This document shows, piece after piece, positions 23,252 through 33,318 of a stretch of DNA of 64,000 nucleotides. Within the stretch, counting starts at the first letter, position 1. Every line of letters starts with the position of its first letter. The stretch comes from Symbiodinium natans (Eukaryota > Sar > Dinophyceae > Suessiales > Symbiodiniaceae): NCBI GenBank assembly GCA_905221605.1, contig CAJNDS010002214.1, forward strand, positions 6,512 through 70,511. Direction: 5' to 3'. Under the pieces are notes generated by a model. The model had not been told where the DNA came from and searched no databases. It saw only the letters and a list, made by a program, of their open reading frames with translations. Made by a program: the position numbers and the translations under genes.

Positions 23252-23753
23252 TCAGAGATGAGGGGCGCAACGCGAGCCAAAGATGACTTGCTGTTGTTTG
23301 TAGGGAATGAGGGAATGAGGTACCCGATATAATCCGTTAAAGGGTATATATGTACATATATATATATACACATATATATGGGTACCCCATATAACCCCTT
23401 AAAGGGTATATATAGGGGCATATAGGGTACCTCACTCCCTCATTCCCTACTAGCCAATAGTAAGAGGATCTGCCTGTCGAGCTGTACCTCCCTCTCCAAG
23501 AGCGGGAAGCAGCCGGAGTTTCGCTCTGCCGAGTACGTCCACAGCTTCTCACCTTCCTGCGCGCGCACGCACCGAGCGGCGGGATGAAGCAGTAATATCA
23601 GGATGTCCACGGGAGATTCCGAAACATTTCGGAGACAAGCTCTTGAAGCCTGGCATTTGTGAAGAGTCAGGCTCATGGCCCGCCTGGCCGGCCATTTTTG
23701 CTCGGATCGCCTTCTTCTGCTTCTCCGCCGTGTTTTTGGCCTCAGTTGACGAT
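23252..23753 (-). CDS. Unknown protein, exons including an introner junction
   Basis: About 23652-23753 reads STEAKNTAEKQKKAIRAKMA after a TTTCTCAG acceptor. Exon 23455-23556 is 34 codons (EGEKLWTYSAERNSGC, then REVQLDRQILLLL). It ends at a GC donor within the TIR of the element at 23287-23464. Exon 23252-23290 reads QVIFGSRCAPHL then TGA after an AACAG acceptor. The last junction is phase 0. The join between the first two exons was not verified. No family recognised. Confidence 0.55.
23287..23464. mobile_element. TIR element family 3, copy C, acting as a GC-AG intron
   Basis: TIRs are CTTGCTGTTGTTTGTAGGG and CTTACTATTGGCTAGTAGGG, continuing as AATGAGGGARTGAGGTACC. It is longer than other copies because of internal AT repeats and repeated TTAAAGGGTATATA. 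The inferred intron is 23291-23454 on the minus strand. Confidence 0.8.
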
Positions 23754-23884
23754 CTGAGAAACATGTCTGCCGTCCATATGCCGTCCACGACGCCTGTCCC
23801 GAGTAGATGTACACAGGCTCCGCAGGCCTCAGTTCGGTACGGATGCTGGGAAGCTAACTCTTAGACTCTCAGGGTCTTAGAGTC

Positions 23885-24240
23885 TAGACTCCCCAAAAAA
23901 ACCTAATTAAGCGAGGAGCTCCAAGAAGGACACGTCCACCTCCTTCCTTGGGCCAACTTTTCGGGAGCCTGCTTCCGCCTGGCACGCCCCGGAACTGTGT
24001 GACTCTGCACGCGGTCTAAAACTTAGTTGTCCAGTACCTAGGGGGGTTTAAGGGTTAACCTTGGGTACTATAAGGGGAATATATTCACCCAAAAAGGTTA
24101 AAGGATACCTACTCTACTACTCAGAAACACTGGGAGCCCAAGCCTTCATCTGCCTGCTCATTTCTCCGAGCGCCTTCTTGTTTGTCCCTGCGAGAAACTC
24201 TGACTCTGCGGCCGGAAAGGCCGAAACTTCTCTCGGCTTA
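23885..24240 (-). CDS. Candidate exons with a small inverted-repeat intron
   Basis: About 24122-24240 reads EVSAFPAAESEFLAGTNKKA and continues open to a GT-rich end. About 23888-23952 reads GPRKEVDVSFLELLA then TAA after an AGCAG acceptor. Between them lies an inverted pair, TTAACCTTGGGT and ACCCAAAAAGGTTAA (24053-24110), which may be another short TIR element. Phase across the gap is unresolved. Confidence 0.4.
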
Positions 24241-24468
24241 GGCATGAGGCTTGCCTACACACACACACACACACACATCTTACGATGCTTTCTTAATTCA
24301 CTTCACTCGGTTCTCTTCGGGATCTTCTGGGGGTCTGGCTGATCATGTCCGTCGGCGGCTCCGCGTTGCGGGCCTGAAGTGTCCTGCCGCACTCACGCAG
24401 GAAGAAGGAAGAGTAGTCTGACGCATCCTTCATTTTAGTTGTATATGTTTACTTGTTACGGACCCTTT

Positions 24469-25049
24469 TTTTTGCCTCAAATGGGTACCCCCCCCCCTAG
24501 GAAACCGGGGTCCGCAAGCGGACGGTTCGCCAGGACCAGAGGCAGTTGAAGCCCCTCCCAGCAGGGCCCCTACCCCCCCCCCCTACCCCCCCGCACTGCC
24601 TCTTTTTTGCGCCCCCCCCTCCCCTTTTCCCCGCCCAAAGCCACTACAGAATTTTGGTGAGCGGGTTTTCGAGGCTCGACTGGTGTGAGCACGGCCGGGG
24701 ATGCATTACACGCGAGTGGAAGCCTCAAACCTTCAACCCCCCTCCCCTGCCCCCCCCTCTCCTTCCCCTGCCCCCCTTCCCCCCCATCCCCCCTACCCGC
24801 CCCTGAGGGGCCTGGCTCAACCCTACGATCAATCCAAGCCGAACCGTCTCTTGAACCCTAAGCCCTCAATCCTAAACTAACCCTCAACCCTAAACCCCAA
24901 ACCATAAACCATAAACCCGGAACCCTAAACCCTAAACCCTAAACCCAACCCTTATTGCTTGGGGTCCAGCGACTTGGGCGCTGCGGAATCACCATGCTCA
25001 CGCGGATGCGCTGGGCCGGGCCGAGGCGGGTCGCGTAGCGTTAAAATTA
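24469..25049. repeat. Duplicated segment, copy 2
   Basis: Second copy of 16924-17440. The poly-C part is shorter and interrupted by unique sequence, and the telomere-like part (24853-24952) has more canonical CCCTAAA units. The final block of about 100 bp is identical in both copies. Confidence 0.85.
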
Positions 25050-25199
25050 TATATTTGTATGTAATAGCAGTACCGGTATGATACTGCCGCAGCTCCTCTG
25101 GAAGCTCTCGTTTGTCGAGGTGAGCTTGGGCTTCAGCACTATCTTGGCGTTCCGGACGTGCACCTGGGTTTAGGGTTTAGGGTAATCCGGGAACTGCCA

Positions 25200-26035
25200 C
25201 GACAAGAACTGCCTGACAGGAACTGAAAGAACAAGTGGGACACACCCTCAATATGGGGGCTCACGATGTCAGGTACCTTTTTGGGGGATCCCACTATAAA
25301 GTTTGGGGGGGGGCTATCTTGGGTACCTCATTTGCGTACACCGCCCATATGCTGCATACCATCCTGCCTCCTCGATCACCGAGCCGTGTTCATCCTGGTC
25401 CTCACTGTCACGGTCCGCATCAGCCCCTTCCTTGGCCAGAAAACACATGGAACATCTACTGGTTCTTAGAATAAGGGAAGGAGGTACCCTATACAATCCC
25501 TTAAAGGGTATATATATATATATATCTATATAATAGGGCCCGAATTCCCTCATTCCCCACTAAGAACCAGGCGGCCGAAGGCTGCTAAGGAAACATGCTG
25601 CTGCCATCTGCTGCCATCTCCAAACATGAGGAAGCGGCCGCCGTACCGCCTCCGGACTGCCCTCCGGAATGCCTTCCGCCCGAGCCGCCCGAGCGGTTGC
25701 TGGAACGGCCCCTCAGCGCAAGTTACGTGCACATGCCGTGGCACACTTGCCCTGCTTCCCGTTGATTTCAGTTCGTGAACTTCACTGCTGATGTTTTTGT
25801 GTGCATTTCTGTGCCAGTTAGCAGAAGCTCGGTGTACGACGTCCGCCCGGTCATCTTGGAGTGCGCGGACCTGTCTTGAAGCCGCTCCGGGCAGGTCAAT
25901 CGACAGACATTTCTTTGCATCTGCGTCGTTTTTGCGTCTTTGCCTCGTTTCGTCGGCACAGCCACCATGCAGCTCCTTTTCATGAACGAAGTCGCCGTAC
26001 CTGGCATGAAGACTTGAAGCCAGGCAGCTGCACAT
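25200..26035 (-). CDS. Unknown protein with acidic cysteine-containing segment
   Basis: A 161-codon open frame covers 25550-26035, with charged, protein-like composition (ETRQRRKNDADAKKC). Downstream, an exon from about 25458 reads CRCSMCFLAKEGADADRDSE and ends at 25342 as EEAGWYAAYG. The frame resumes at 25259 as PHIEGVSHLFFQFLSGSS after the family 1 element (phase 2, GT-AG, intron 25260-25341). The junction through the family 3 element at 25459-25570 could not be joined cleanly to the long upstream frame. Confidence 0.5.
25251..25350. mobile_element. TIR element family 1, acting as an intron (25.3 kb)
   Basis: Exactly 100 bp between ATATGGG and CCCATAT. The minus-strand donor (GGGCG/GTGTACG) and acceptor (CGTGAG/CCCCC) fall at mirror-image positions in the two TIRs. 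The 82-bp intron is phase 2. Confidence 0.8.
25459..25570. mobile_element. TIR element family 3, copy B
   Basis: Perfect outer TIR CTGGTTCTTAG/CTAAGAACCAG. Inside are GGTACCCTATA, TTAAAGGGTATATA and an AT run. It has the same end as copy A and potential GT-AG sites on either strand. Confidence 0.85.
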
Positions 26036-26104
26036 GCAGGATCTCGTTTCAAGGTCTATGTACGTGAAACCAGAGCTTCTGAAAAGAATTCAAACTGCCA
26101 GGGC

Positions 26105-26989
26105 TCACTGTGTCTCGATTTCCTCGATGATCTTCAACGTGGGGAATGAGTCCATCAGCTTCAAGACGTGGATCCGATCCTGACTGATCAAACCACTTCC
26201 GTTTCCCAGGCCAATGTTCCAGAAAGATTGGCACACATCGTCACAAGTGCGCTTGGAATGCACTTTGAAAGGATCGGGCTGCTCTCTTGATCTCCATCAG
26301 CTGATTCAAGCCACGGCTGACGGCGGCATCACCTGGATCTGGGCGTCTGGAGAGCTTGGTAGACGTGGGAAAGCATGGCAGACAGCGGCTTGACACGGAA
26401 GCTGCAAGCACTTGCTAGCAGTCAGCAATAACCGAGCTTGACTCAGGTCAAACAAGCCCGGATGGCGCCCAGCCAGGCATAGCGCTGGCCGCGTCGTGAG
26501 GCCTTCCAGCGTCGGCTGACGCAGCTTCACCTGGAAGATGGACCACTGCGCATCACAGGGCTGACTGTGTCTCAAGCTTGCCAATCCCGGACGATTGCCT
26601 GCTTCAGGACGAGGTTGAAGTCGGTGTAAAGCCGCTGGCTGAACCCAAGTTGGGGGTTAAACAGGACCTGCAAACATTCAACTTAATTAGTTTGTCTTGA
26701 CATTGCAACTCTCTCTCACACACACATACCGTTGCTGCTCCGGCTCCCGCCATCAGTTTCGGTGTGCGTTCTTCGGGAAGAACCTTGACAGAATGAGTTC
26801 TATGGCGCATCAGACACCCTCATGCAGCAGCAAGGCAACGTTGCATCGGTAACCATCTGCCTCCAACAGCTTGCTCAAGGCTTCGCTCTCGCGGAGGCAT
26901 TCTACCTCAAGCCAAGTGCGACGCAGCTCAGCAAAGGGAAAAGGCTCCGAAATCTTGAGAACATTGTTGTACATGGCAGACTCGAGGGG
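26105..26989 (-). CDS. Unknown multi-exon protein, C-terminal part
   Basis: Exon 26816-26989 is 58 codons (LESAMYNNVLKISEPFPFAE, later KLLEADGYRCNVALLLHEG). Exon 26730-26783 reads VLPEERTPKLMAGAGAAT. An exon from 26667 reads VLFNPQLGFSQRLYTDFNLV and continues LKQAIVRDW. These three join at phase 0 with GT-AG introns. Terminal exons are 26245 to about 26316 (GLNQLMEIKRAARSFQSAF) and 26105-26195 (GLISQDRIHVLKLMDSFPTL, ending in TGA), joined in phase across a 49-bp intron. The middle join (26320-26580) is unresolved. Further exons probably lie upstream at 27.1-27.47 kb (for example SAEDVLAASDRKHIPINYR). No family recognised. Confidence 0.7.
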
Positions 26990-27814
26990 CTGTGATGCAT
27001 CTGGCCATCAAGTCAGAAGGACCGCAGCAAAGACACAGAGACAGCACCCGAGCAATTGGGTGCCCCTCTCCCACCCCCCCCCCCCCCCCCCGCCCTTCCC
27101 CTCCACCGGGTTATCCGCGTTGCATACAAGCAACAAGCAACCTTGGAAGATGCTTTGGAGCAGCCCTTGTCGTATCTTGCCCTTCAGCATCTGCCAATGG
27201 GGCCCCAGGGCGCATGGTTTGCCATTGTGTATGGAGCCCCCACATCAGATGTGGATCATGATTGCGACTACTGACTACTGATGCTGGCACCAACCGATGC
27301 CGCAGCCTGCAAAGGGTGCGGTTGCATGAGCCATGGCGGTAGTTGATGGGAATATGTTTTCGGTCGCTGGCAGCGAGAACGTCCTCAGCGCTGGGGCTAC
27401 GGCGACAACGAGCCGGCAGCGGCGATCCATGACTATGAAGCCTTCTGCTGACGCACAGAAAGCACTGGCACATAGAAAGCTCAAGCTCTGCTAAACGTTA
27501 AACATGGGAAGGCATGGTGTGCTTAGATGTGAATCGGGAAAGTGACGAAGGTCATAAGCGCAAGGTAGCTCAACAAGGCCATCTTCAGATACTTCAAAAA
27601 AAATTCTGCGGATCAGGTCTTAAGAGCTCTTGAAAGGCTTGGAATTCAAGGGCGTTTGCGGACTAGCCATGCTTTGGTGCGCTTTGATGCTTTGACTTAG
27701 GTCACTTGGGTCTTTGCTTTGCTCTCATGGATCATTTGCAAGTCGGGTTTTGGCCTCTCAGAAATCGGTCTCGTCCCTGTTTTGACACAAGACCCTGTGG
27801 GAACTCATGCTTAC

Positions 27815-28597
27815 CTTAGTTCCATATAAGTGTCCTTGCCTGTGATGATGTCCAAATCCTGACTCTTCCTGGCAGCAACTGGCATCTGCTGCTCATGTTC
27901 GAGTTCTACGGGGGTTTCCGAAATTAGGTACCTTATTGGGGTCCTTATTATAAGGGAACCCTACTACTTGGGGACTATATTGGGGGTCCCCCATTTTCGT
28001 AAACCCCCCATATAAATGATGAGAACTTGTGCGGCCTGCGACATCAAACACAGCGTCAATAGGCGTCGGCTCCGCTGCTCATCTGTGAGCTTCACACTGG
28101 CAAGCGTGCGCGCTTGCCTTGCACTGCAAAGCTCAACTGCTGCATACCCATGGGGGTTTCCGAAAAATAGGGGTACCCGTTTTGGGGGTCCCCTTTTAAA
28201 GGGATTCTATTCTATTTTCGTTAGAAAGGGGGGGGTACCGAGGTACCCCTATTTTCGGAAATACCCATAATGTCCATCAACGTTTGTCCCAAAGTCGCAC
28301 TGAGTGCTGCTCCCAGGATCCAGGTCCAACGCGCGGACATTGTTGTCACACACCTCTGAGGCAGCGAGGCAACTCGCCCCTGAAGATATTGTCCATTCCA
28401 CAGCTGCTAAATGAATGCAAGGCTTGCATCTCTCTCTCTCTCTCTCTCTGTTACTCTCTTTCTGTCTTGCTTTTTCTCTGTCTCTCTCTATATTTCCATA
28501 TCTCTCTTTGTCTTTTACCCACCTCAGTACACTCCCAGACCTGTAGCATATAGGCCTCATTGACACACGCCATACCCTTGTCCTGAGTCGCGAACTG
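27815..28597 (-). CDS. Unknown protein whose introns include two adjacent introners
   Basis: Exons are 28523-28597 (25 codons, QFATQDKGMACVNEAYMLQV and on), 28265-28403 (46 codons, with WILGAALSATLGQTLMDIM), 28005-28139 (44 codons, with SVKLTDEQRSRRLLTLCLMS) and 27815-27905 (ELEHEQQMPVAARKSQDLDI, GTAAGC donor). Phases are 0, 1 and 1. The second and third introns (28140-28264 and 27906-28004) are family 1 elements. The exon at 27815-27905 ends in phase 2 and may continue at about 27463. Upstream exons are likely near 28.6-28.9 kb. The protein is moderately hydrophobic in the middle. No family recognised. Confidence 0.75.
27910..28009. mobile_element. TIR element family 1, acting as an intron (27.9 kb)
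   Basis: Best-preserved copy: GGGGGTTTCCGAAATTAGG, GGTACCTTATTGGGGTCC, TTATTATAAGGGAA, a CTACTACTTGGGG core, and ATTTTCGTAAACCCCCC. The minus-strand intron 27906-28004 starts GTTTACG and ends CCCCCGTAG, phase 1. Confidence 0.9.
28150..28268. mobile_element. TIR element family 1, acting as an intron (28.2 kb)
   Basis: Long TIRs: ATGGGGGTTTCCGAAAAATA against ATGGGTATTTCCGAAAATAG, both followed by GGGGTACC. Minus-strand intron 28140-28264 starts GTATTTCCG in the TIR and ends at GGTATGCAG just outside the other TIR, phase 1. Confidence 0.9.
28425..28515. repeat. (CT)n-rich tract
   Basis: Imperfect CT/TCTG repeats. They lie in the minus-strand intron between the exons at 28523-28597 and 28265-28403. 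The arginine/glutamate-rich frame across it is an artefact. Confidence 0.8.
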
Positions 28598-29069
28598 CTT
28601 GGAGAAGCATCTTCAGCACGGTCGTCCTGGGGCTGGGATCCGGCACAATAGATGTCTGTCATGATCTTTTGCCGAACGATCAATGCAGATACGATTGCAT
28701 TCGGTAAAACACTTCAACAGCCTGTTGTCCCCGGAAAAGAGAGCACAGAAGACTAACTATACTTGACGCACAAAGAACTTCAAGATCGGGTCTTTCGATA
28801 GTCTATCTTGACGACCAACCGAGTGTACCTGGCCAACTTGAGCGAAAGCTGTGCAACACGGATTATCACAAATCAGCTGAAGTGACTGAAGTGGCATGAT
28901 GAGCATGCTGTGCATGCGATTGCCACTGAGCCTCGCCTTTCATATCGTGGAGGGAGTGGCTCCTCCTGACCAGGAGCCAACCATACATAAACAACAACTT
29001 GAGCTGCAGGCATCCAAGGCCAATCCCAGGAACGACACGTCGAAAGCTCGACCATACTCGGCTCACTCC

Positions 29070-30253
29070 TCCTGGCCCTCAGCCGCCCCCTCGAGTTTCT
29101 CGTCTGCAGGCTCCGGATCTTTTCCCGACGCCTGAAGCGATCTGAAGTGTCCGCTATCACGTGCAGTCGCCAATTAAAAGAGCATCTCAGGTACGAGTAC
29201 ACACCACCTAGGGTTTGATCTCACCGGCTAGACCTCTAGGCCCACTCCCCAGATGATCCGCTGGGTCAGAATTGTCTGAATTGACTCCTGATCGACCTTA
29301 CACCCTTCTACGCATAGCCAAGCCAAAGAATCGGTTGCTCCTTCTCCCCCCCCTCCCCCACCCCATCCCCCTCACATCGGTCAAGTCCGTGGAGCACCAC
29401 GCCCGCCACATCAAGGTACCACACGTGAGGCTGGTGATGCACATGTTGCAAAGTCACCCCACTCGTCATTGGGGGTCAGGAACGACCTTGTGAATCCACT
29501 TCCCCACCTCCTCCAGCCACCCAACCCCACCTCTGGTAGCTGATCCTGGGGGGCACTTTGGTCGACCACCTTGTGCACCTCTTCCCCCCCGAAAAAAGGG
29601 TATTTAGCCACTTCTCACCACTTACTCCCTTGCCCACTGCCTATGGACTTTGTTGATCCGTTGGGTCAGAGCTGACTCCGTGATCGACCTTTAATTATGA
29701 GCCCCTTTCTCTCCACCCCCGCCGCGCGCCCCCCACCTGTGCCCTCCCCCGATCGCATAGCGTTACATACAATGATCTCATGCGGCGTCCTCTTCCGGAT
29801 CCGCGGTGTCCACGGTCTTCGCAGGAGCCGCCAATGGCGGCAATGGCTCGGCTAGGGCCGCCTAGGTCTGCGTGCTGCATCATGCTGTGTGACCCCCTGA
29901 GAAGCGAAGTGCTCCAAGCTGAAAAGAGTCCAACTCCAACATGGGCCATCGAAAACACGATAGAAAGCTGGCATGCATTAGCAAGCCCTTGAGGAAGGGG
30001 AAAAAAAAACCGGCAGGCACCAGTTTTGGTGTCTCGACACATTGCTGATCTCGGGCGCCGTGCCGTTAGCCGAACCCAGGTGTGCTTACCGTGGTAGTCT
30101 GGCCTAGGTGGAGTGGCAAAGAAGCTGCCGCTGCTTACCGCAATACCCAGTACTTGCAGCATCCTGAAGACCACTTGAAGACCAGAGCAAAGCGTTGTGG
30201 AGACTCACTTGGGGCGCTGGCATCGGCTCGGAAACCGGCTTTTCTGTTGACAT
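29070..30253 (-). CDS. Candidate exons, unknown proteins
   Basis: 29070-29131 reads ASGKDPEPADEKLEGAAEGQ between a GCTTCAG acceptor and a GTGAGC donor. Near 30.25 kb a possible start, MSTEKPVSEPMPAPQ, ends at a GTGAGT donor. About 29786-29860 reads ALAEPLPPLAAPAKTVDTAD and ends at TGA. Two alternative phase-consistent exon chains link 30.25 to 29.8 kb, so the true frame is undecided. Confidence 0.3.
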
Positions 30254-31009
30254 AATCAGCCTCAGAGAGAAACATGAGGAGTCTGACGCACTCAGTTGCG
30301 CTCACAGACCTGCGCATACCTGTTGACCGCTCGCCCTAAAACTGGGCACCCACATGGATATCTTCAAACGATCTTCGGCCCCGGCTCGCGTGCGGTTGCA
30401 TCTCCTTTCATGACGTTGGAGACCTGGAAGCATCAACTTCTTCATCATAAACTAAAGCTCAACCCACCCAGCAACATGGCAGTGTCCACTTCTGCAGCAC
30501 AACCCCCCCCCCTCGGCCCCAGCGGTAGGCCCTATGAGGGAACATGAGGCTGATGATGTACAACTTCGTATTAAAGATTATTAATAATAATGTGTCCATC
30601 TCAATCACCAAGAGCCCCGCAAACGCCGGATACTACAAGTGAAAGATGCACTCATTTAGAATATGAGTTGAGTTAACCGTATTTTTCCCACCTTCTCTGT
30701 TCTCGTCGTCGAATCACCCGTTTAGTTTCATTCGCCAGGTGCACTTTTGATATGCTTGGAACAGTATGCCAAATGAAAATGAGAAAACAAGAAAAGCAAA
30801 AATGAAAAAGCAAATGCAAGAACAACCAAGATTTCTAAGATTTAAGGCGGCGTAGGCATCATGCAAACAACACAACCTGAACCTGAATCATATCCTGTGT
30901 CCAGCTCGCGTGGGCCACCTACTCTGCCATGTTTGCCAAGCAATACTTGTTGTCGGCTTAATCTGCTACTCTGCGCAATCTGCTTCAACTAGGCCTAGGC
31001 CTAGGGCAC

Positions 31010-31303
31010 CTGTAGAAGTGAGCCTAAACGTCTTGAGCCCATGTACGGCTTGCCACTTCCACCGCGTGTCTTGGCGCCCCGTCGTTCGACGAAATGCCGA
31101 ACGCTTCCACTGGGCACTACAAGTACCGCAACCAGGCGATGCCTGAAGCCCGCGTCCACCGCTCAAAGCTCGCTGCTTTCGACCTTGTCCATACAGGACG
31201 CTAGCTACAGCAGGTTCAGAAGTCTCAAATCTTACTTACCCCATCTCATACCTGTTTCATCCCATTTGGCTGGTTGTGAGGCTCGCACGTTCTGGCTCGA
31301 CAT
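31010..31303 (-). CDS. Unknown basic protein, first two exons
   Basis: The start codon is at 31303. Exon 1 (31252-31303) reads MSSQNVRASQPAKWDET and ends at a GTATGA donor. Exon 2 (31010-31116) is 35 codons (PSGSVRHFVERRGAKTRGGS, then GKPYMGSRRLGSLLQ) and ends at GT. The junction is phase 1. The product is strongly basic and lacks a signal peptide. Later exons were not resolved with confidence; candidates lie below 30.3 kb. No family recognised. Confidence 0.6.
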
Positions 31304-31762
31304 CAGCACGAAGTGGCAGCGGATGCGTCAACCTGAGCAGTCCCTTGGCGCCACCCCATCAGCAGGCACCGGGCACTAGACGAATGCAAAAAAAAACGAG
31401 CTGTGGATCAGATGACAAGAGCAAGTCCGCCGACCCTAGGTCTTTCGGAGGGCACTGGGGGAGAACACACCTGTGTATAGACAAGGGCAGGGTGCCCAAA
31501 CATTCACGCCAAAAATCGAGCCACTTTGCCTACACACCAGAAGAAAACAACCCCTGAAAACCGAAGCAGGCTGGAGACTGCGGGAGACTCCCACCAATGC
31601 CTTTTTTCTACAGCGTGTCCAGGAGTGGTACCCACAAAGACAGTGTCAAGACACGCGCACACAGCTCGAGCTAGGGTTTCCAGCACCGGCGGGTCGTACC
31701 AATTTTATTGGGGAGATTGTTCAAAGTTCAAAGTTCAAACTGACCAAAAAGACTGGCACAAC

Positions 31763-32153
31763 CTTCTGCCTGGAGTTCCATGTGTCACGGCTGGTGACCA
31801 TTTCATCTAGACAGGTCGTTCAATGTGGGGGTGTCCGAAATTAGGGGGGGGGTACCTTATTGGGGTCCCTATTTATATAGGAATCCTACTATTTGAGGAC
31901 CTAATCTAGAGGCCCCTCATGTTCGTAAACCCTAAACCCTAAACATGTCTCAGCCGGGAGCCTGGGATTCAAGAGCTCAGCCAGGTTCACGCAGGCGACG
32001 CCACACCAGGCCCTCAGGCTCTGACCGCCAGATGCGTTATGCAGAAGATGAGGGGGGTTTTCCGAAATTAGGGGTACCTCTTTGGGGTTCTCATGATAAG
32101 GGAATCCTACTATTTTAGGGGGCTCCAGTCGGGGTCCCTTGTTTTCGCAAACC
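31763..32153 (-). CDS. Unknown protein, three exons separated by two family 1 elements
   Basis: An exon ending at 32153 reads QVEMVEHPLQDE. Exon 31991-32020 reads PEGLVWRRL. Exon 31763-31806 reads EMVTSRDTWNSRQK and ends at GT. Both introns (32021-32152 and 31807-31990) contain a family 1 element, and both junctions are phase 1. The middle exon is only 30 bp, boxed between two elements. Start and stop not found. Confidence 0.55.
31826..31942. mobile_element. Family 1 element fused to a CCCTAAA tract
   Basis: Left end GGGGGTGTCCGAAATTAGG and an intact core. The right TIR (GTTCGTAAACCC) continues without a break into TAAACCCTAAAC. It lies inside the minus-strand intron 31807-31990. Confidence 0.8.
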
Positions 32154-32161
32154 CTCATCTT
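32045..32161. mobile_element. Family 1 element with private AAGATGA ends
   Basis: TIRs AAGATGAGGGGGGTTTTCCG and AAGATGAGGGTTTGCG. The outer AAGATGA is not in other copies, yet is present at both ends. It lies inside the minus-strand intron 32021-32152, which starts GTTTGCG in the TIR. Confidence 0.85.
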
Positions 32162-33318
32162 GAAGAGGATGCTCTACCATCTCTACCTGACCTTGTCTAC
32201 CCGATAAGCTGTCACATTCGCAAGGCCTTGTTTGCATCAAGGGCGCTCGGCCACTTCTCTCACATCCACGGAAGCCTCCCAGCCTGAATCAGTAGCCGGG
32301 TGCTGTGGCTGCAACTGCTCGGCCATGAGGCTGGCAATCAGAAACCAAAACTCGAAACTCCTTTTCGACCCGGATGCTCTCTAAGGTTCCGGTGGATCTG
32401 TGGGCTGGAGCAGGGCTGCAACCCTGTGACTTGTACACTGTACATGCGCACGAGATCTCGCTCTGAGCTGAGGGACCCCTGAGGGACCCCGAAGCTCACG
32501 GCTCCAAAAACGGGCTAGACACTGGCGGTAGCGATAAAGAGCTCTGAACCCGGTACCCTAAACATGTCAGAAGTCTTCGTCCCAGCCCACTCTACGTAGT
32601 GATTCTGTGCAAGTGGTGAAGCTGCGCTTCAAGATTCTTCAACATTCAAAAGAATCGCCTATAGCCCTCCCGCCTGGTGGGACAACTTGCGGAGGTAGTT
32701 TCTCCGGTGTCGGAGGGGCCTTGCAGTCACAGATGGTTTGTGTCTCATCACAACTGGACCCTGCGGCGCTGCTGGCATGCTGGTGATTGCTGGTGTTACG
32801 TATGTACATTCTACTACACGACCGTTCTTCTGCAGAATAATGCGTGGCCATGCATCACAGGCAGGATAGATACAGTAGAGGAACGCACGGAGATCCTGAC
32901 AATCATTGGCCCCATGGCCTGGCACGGCTACTGGTGGCATGTCCGCGCCTTGCCACCCTTTTTCGGTGGCGGCTCCTCTGCTGGTGGCTCCTAGCGCGAT
33001 GCATCAACGACACAACGGATTCGAAAGGGTTTTCATGCTGGACCTGAATCTATTGCTTCATGGCTTGCAGAGCACTCCCCACAAGGCAGCATGGTCATAC
33101 TTGGCCTCCACGATTTTGGGTTCGCTGTGCACGCCCTGGCCAAGATGGCAAGCACATCTTAGCCACGAAAAATCACCAAACCTGTGTCGACCCAGCAAGT
33201 ACTTGCGTCGGTGACAGGCATGGCACAGACGGACATTGCAGGCGGTACAGTCATTCCGCCATCATCGTGGATAATGAGTAATCAGGAAGCTGCTCGGCAC
33301 CTTGTCACGATCATGCAC

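Noticed and set aside
25459-25570. Family 3 copy B as an in-phase intron
   Set aside because: The TIRs and splice dinucleotides are ideal, but the long upstream frame meets a stop at once after the join. Another upstream exon would be needed.
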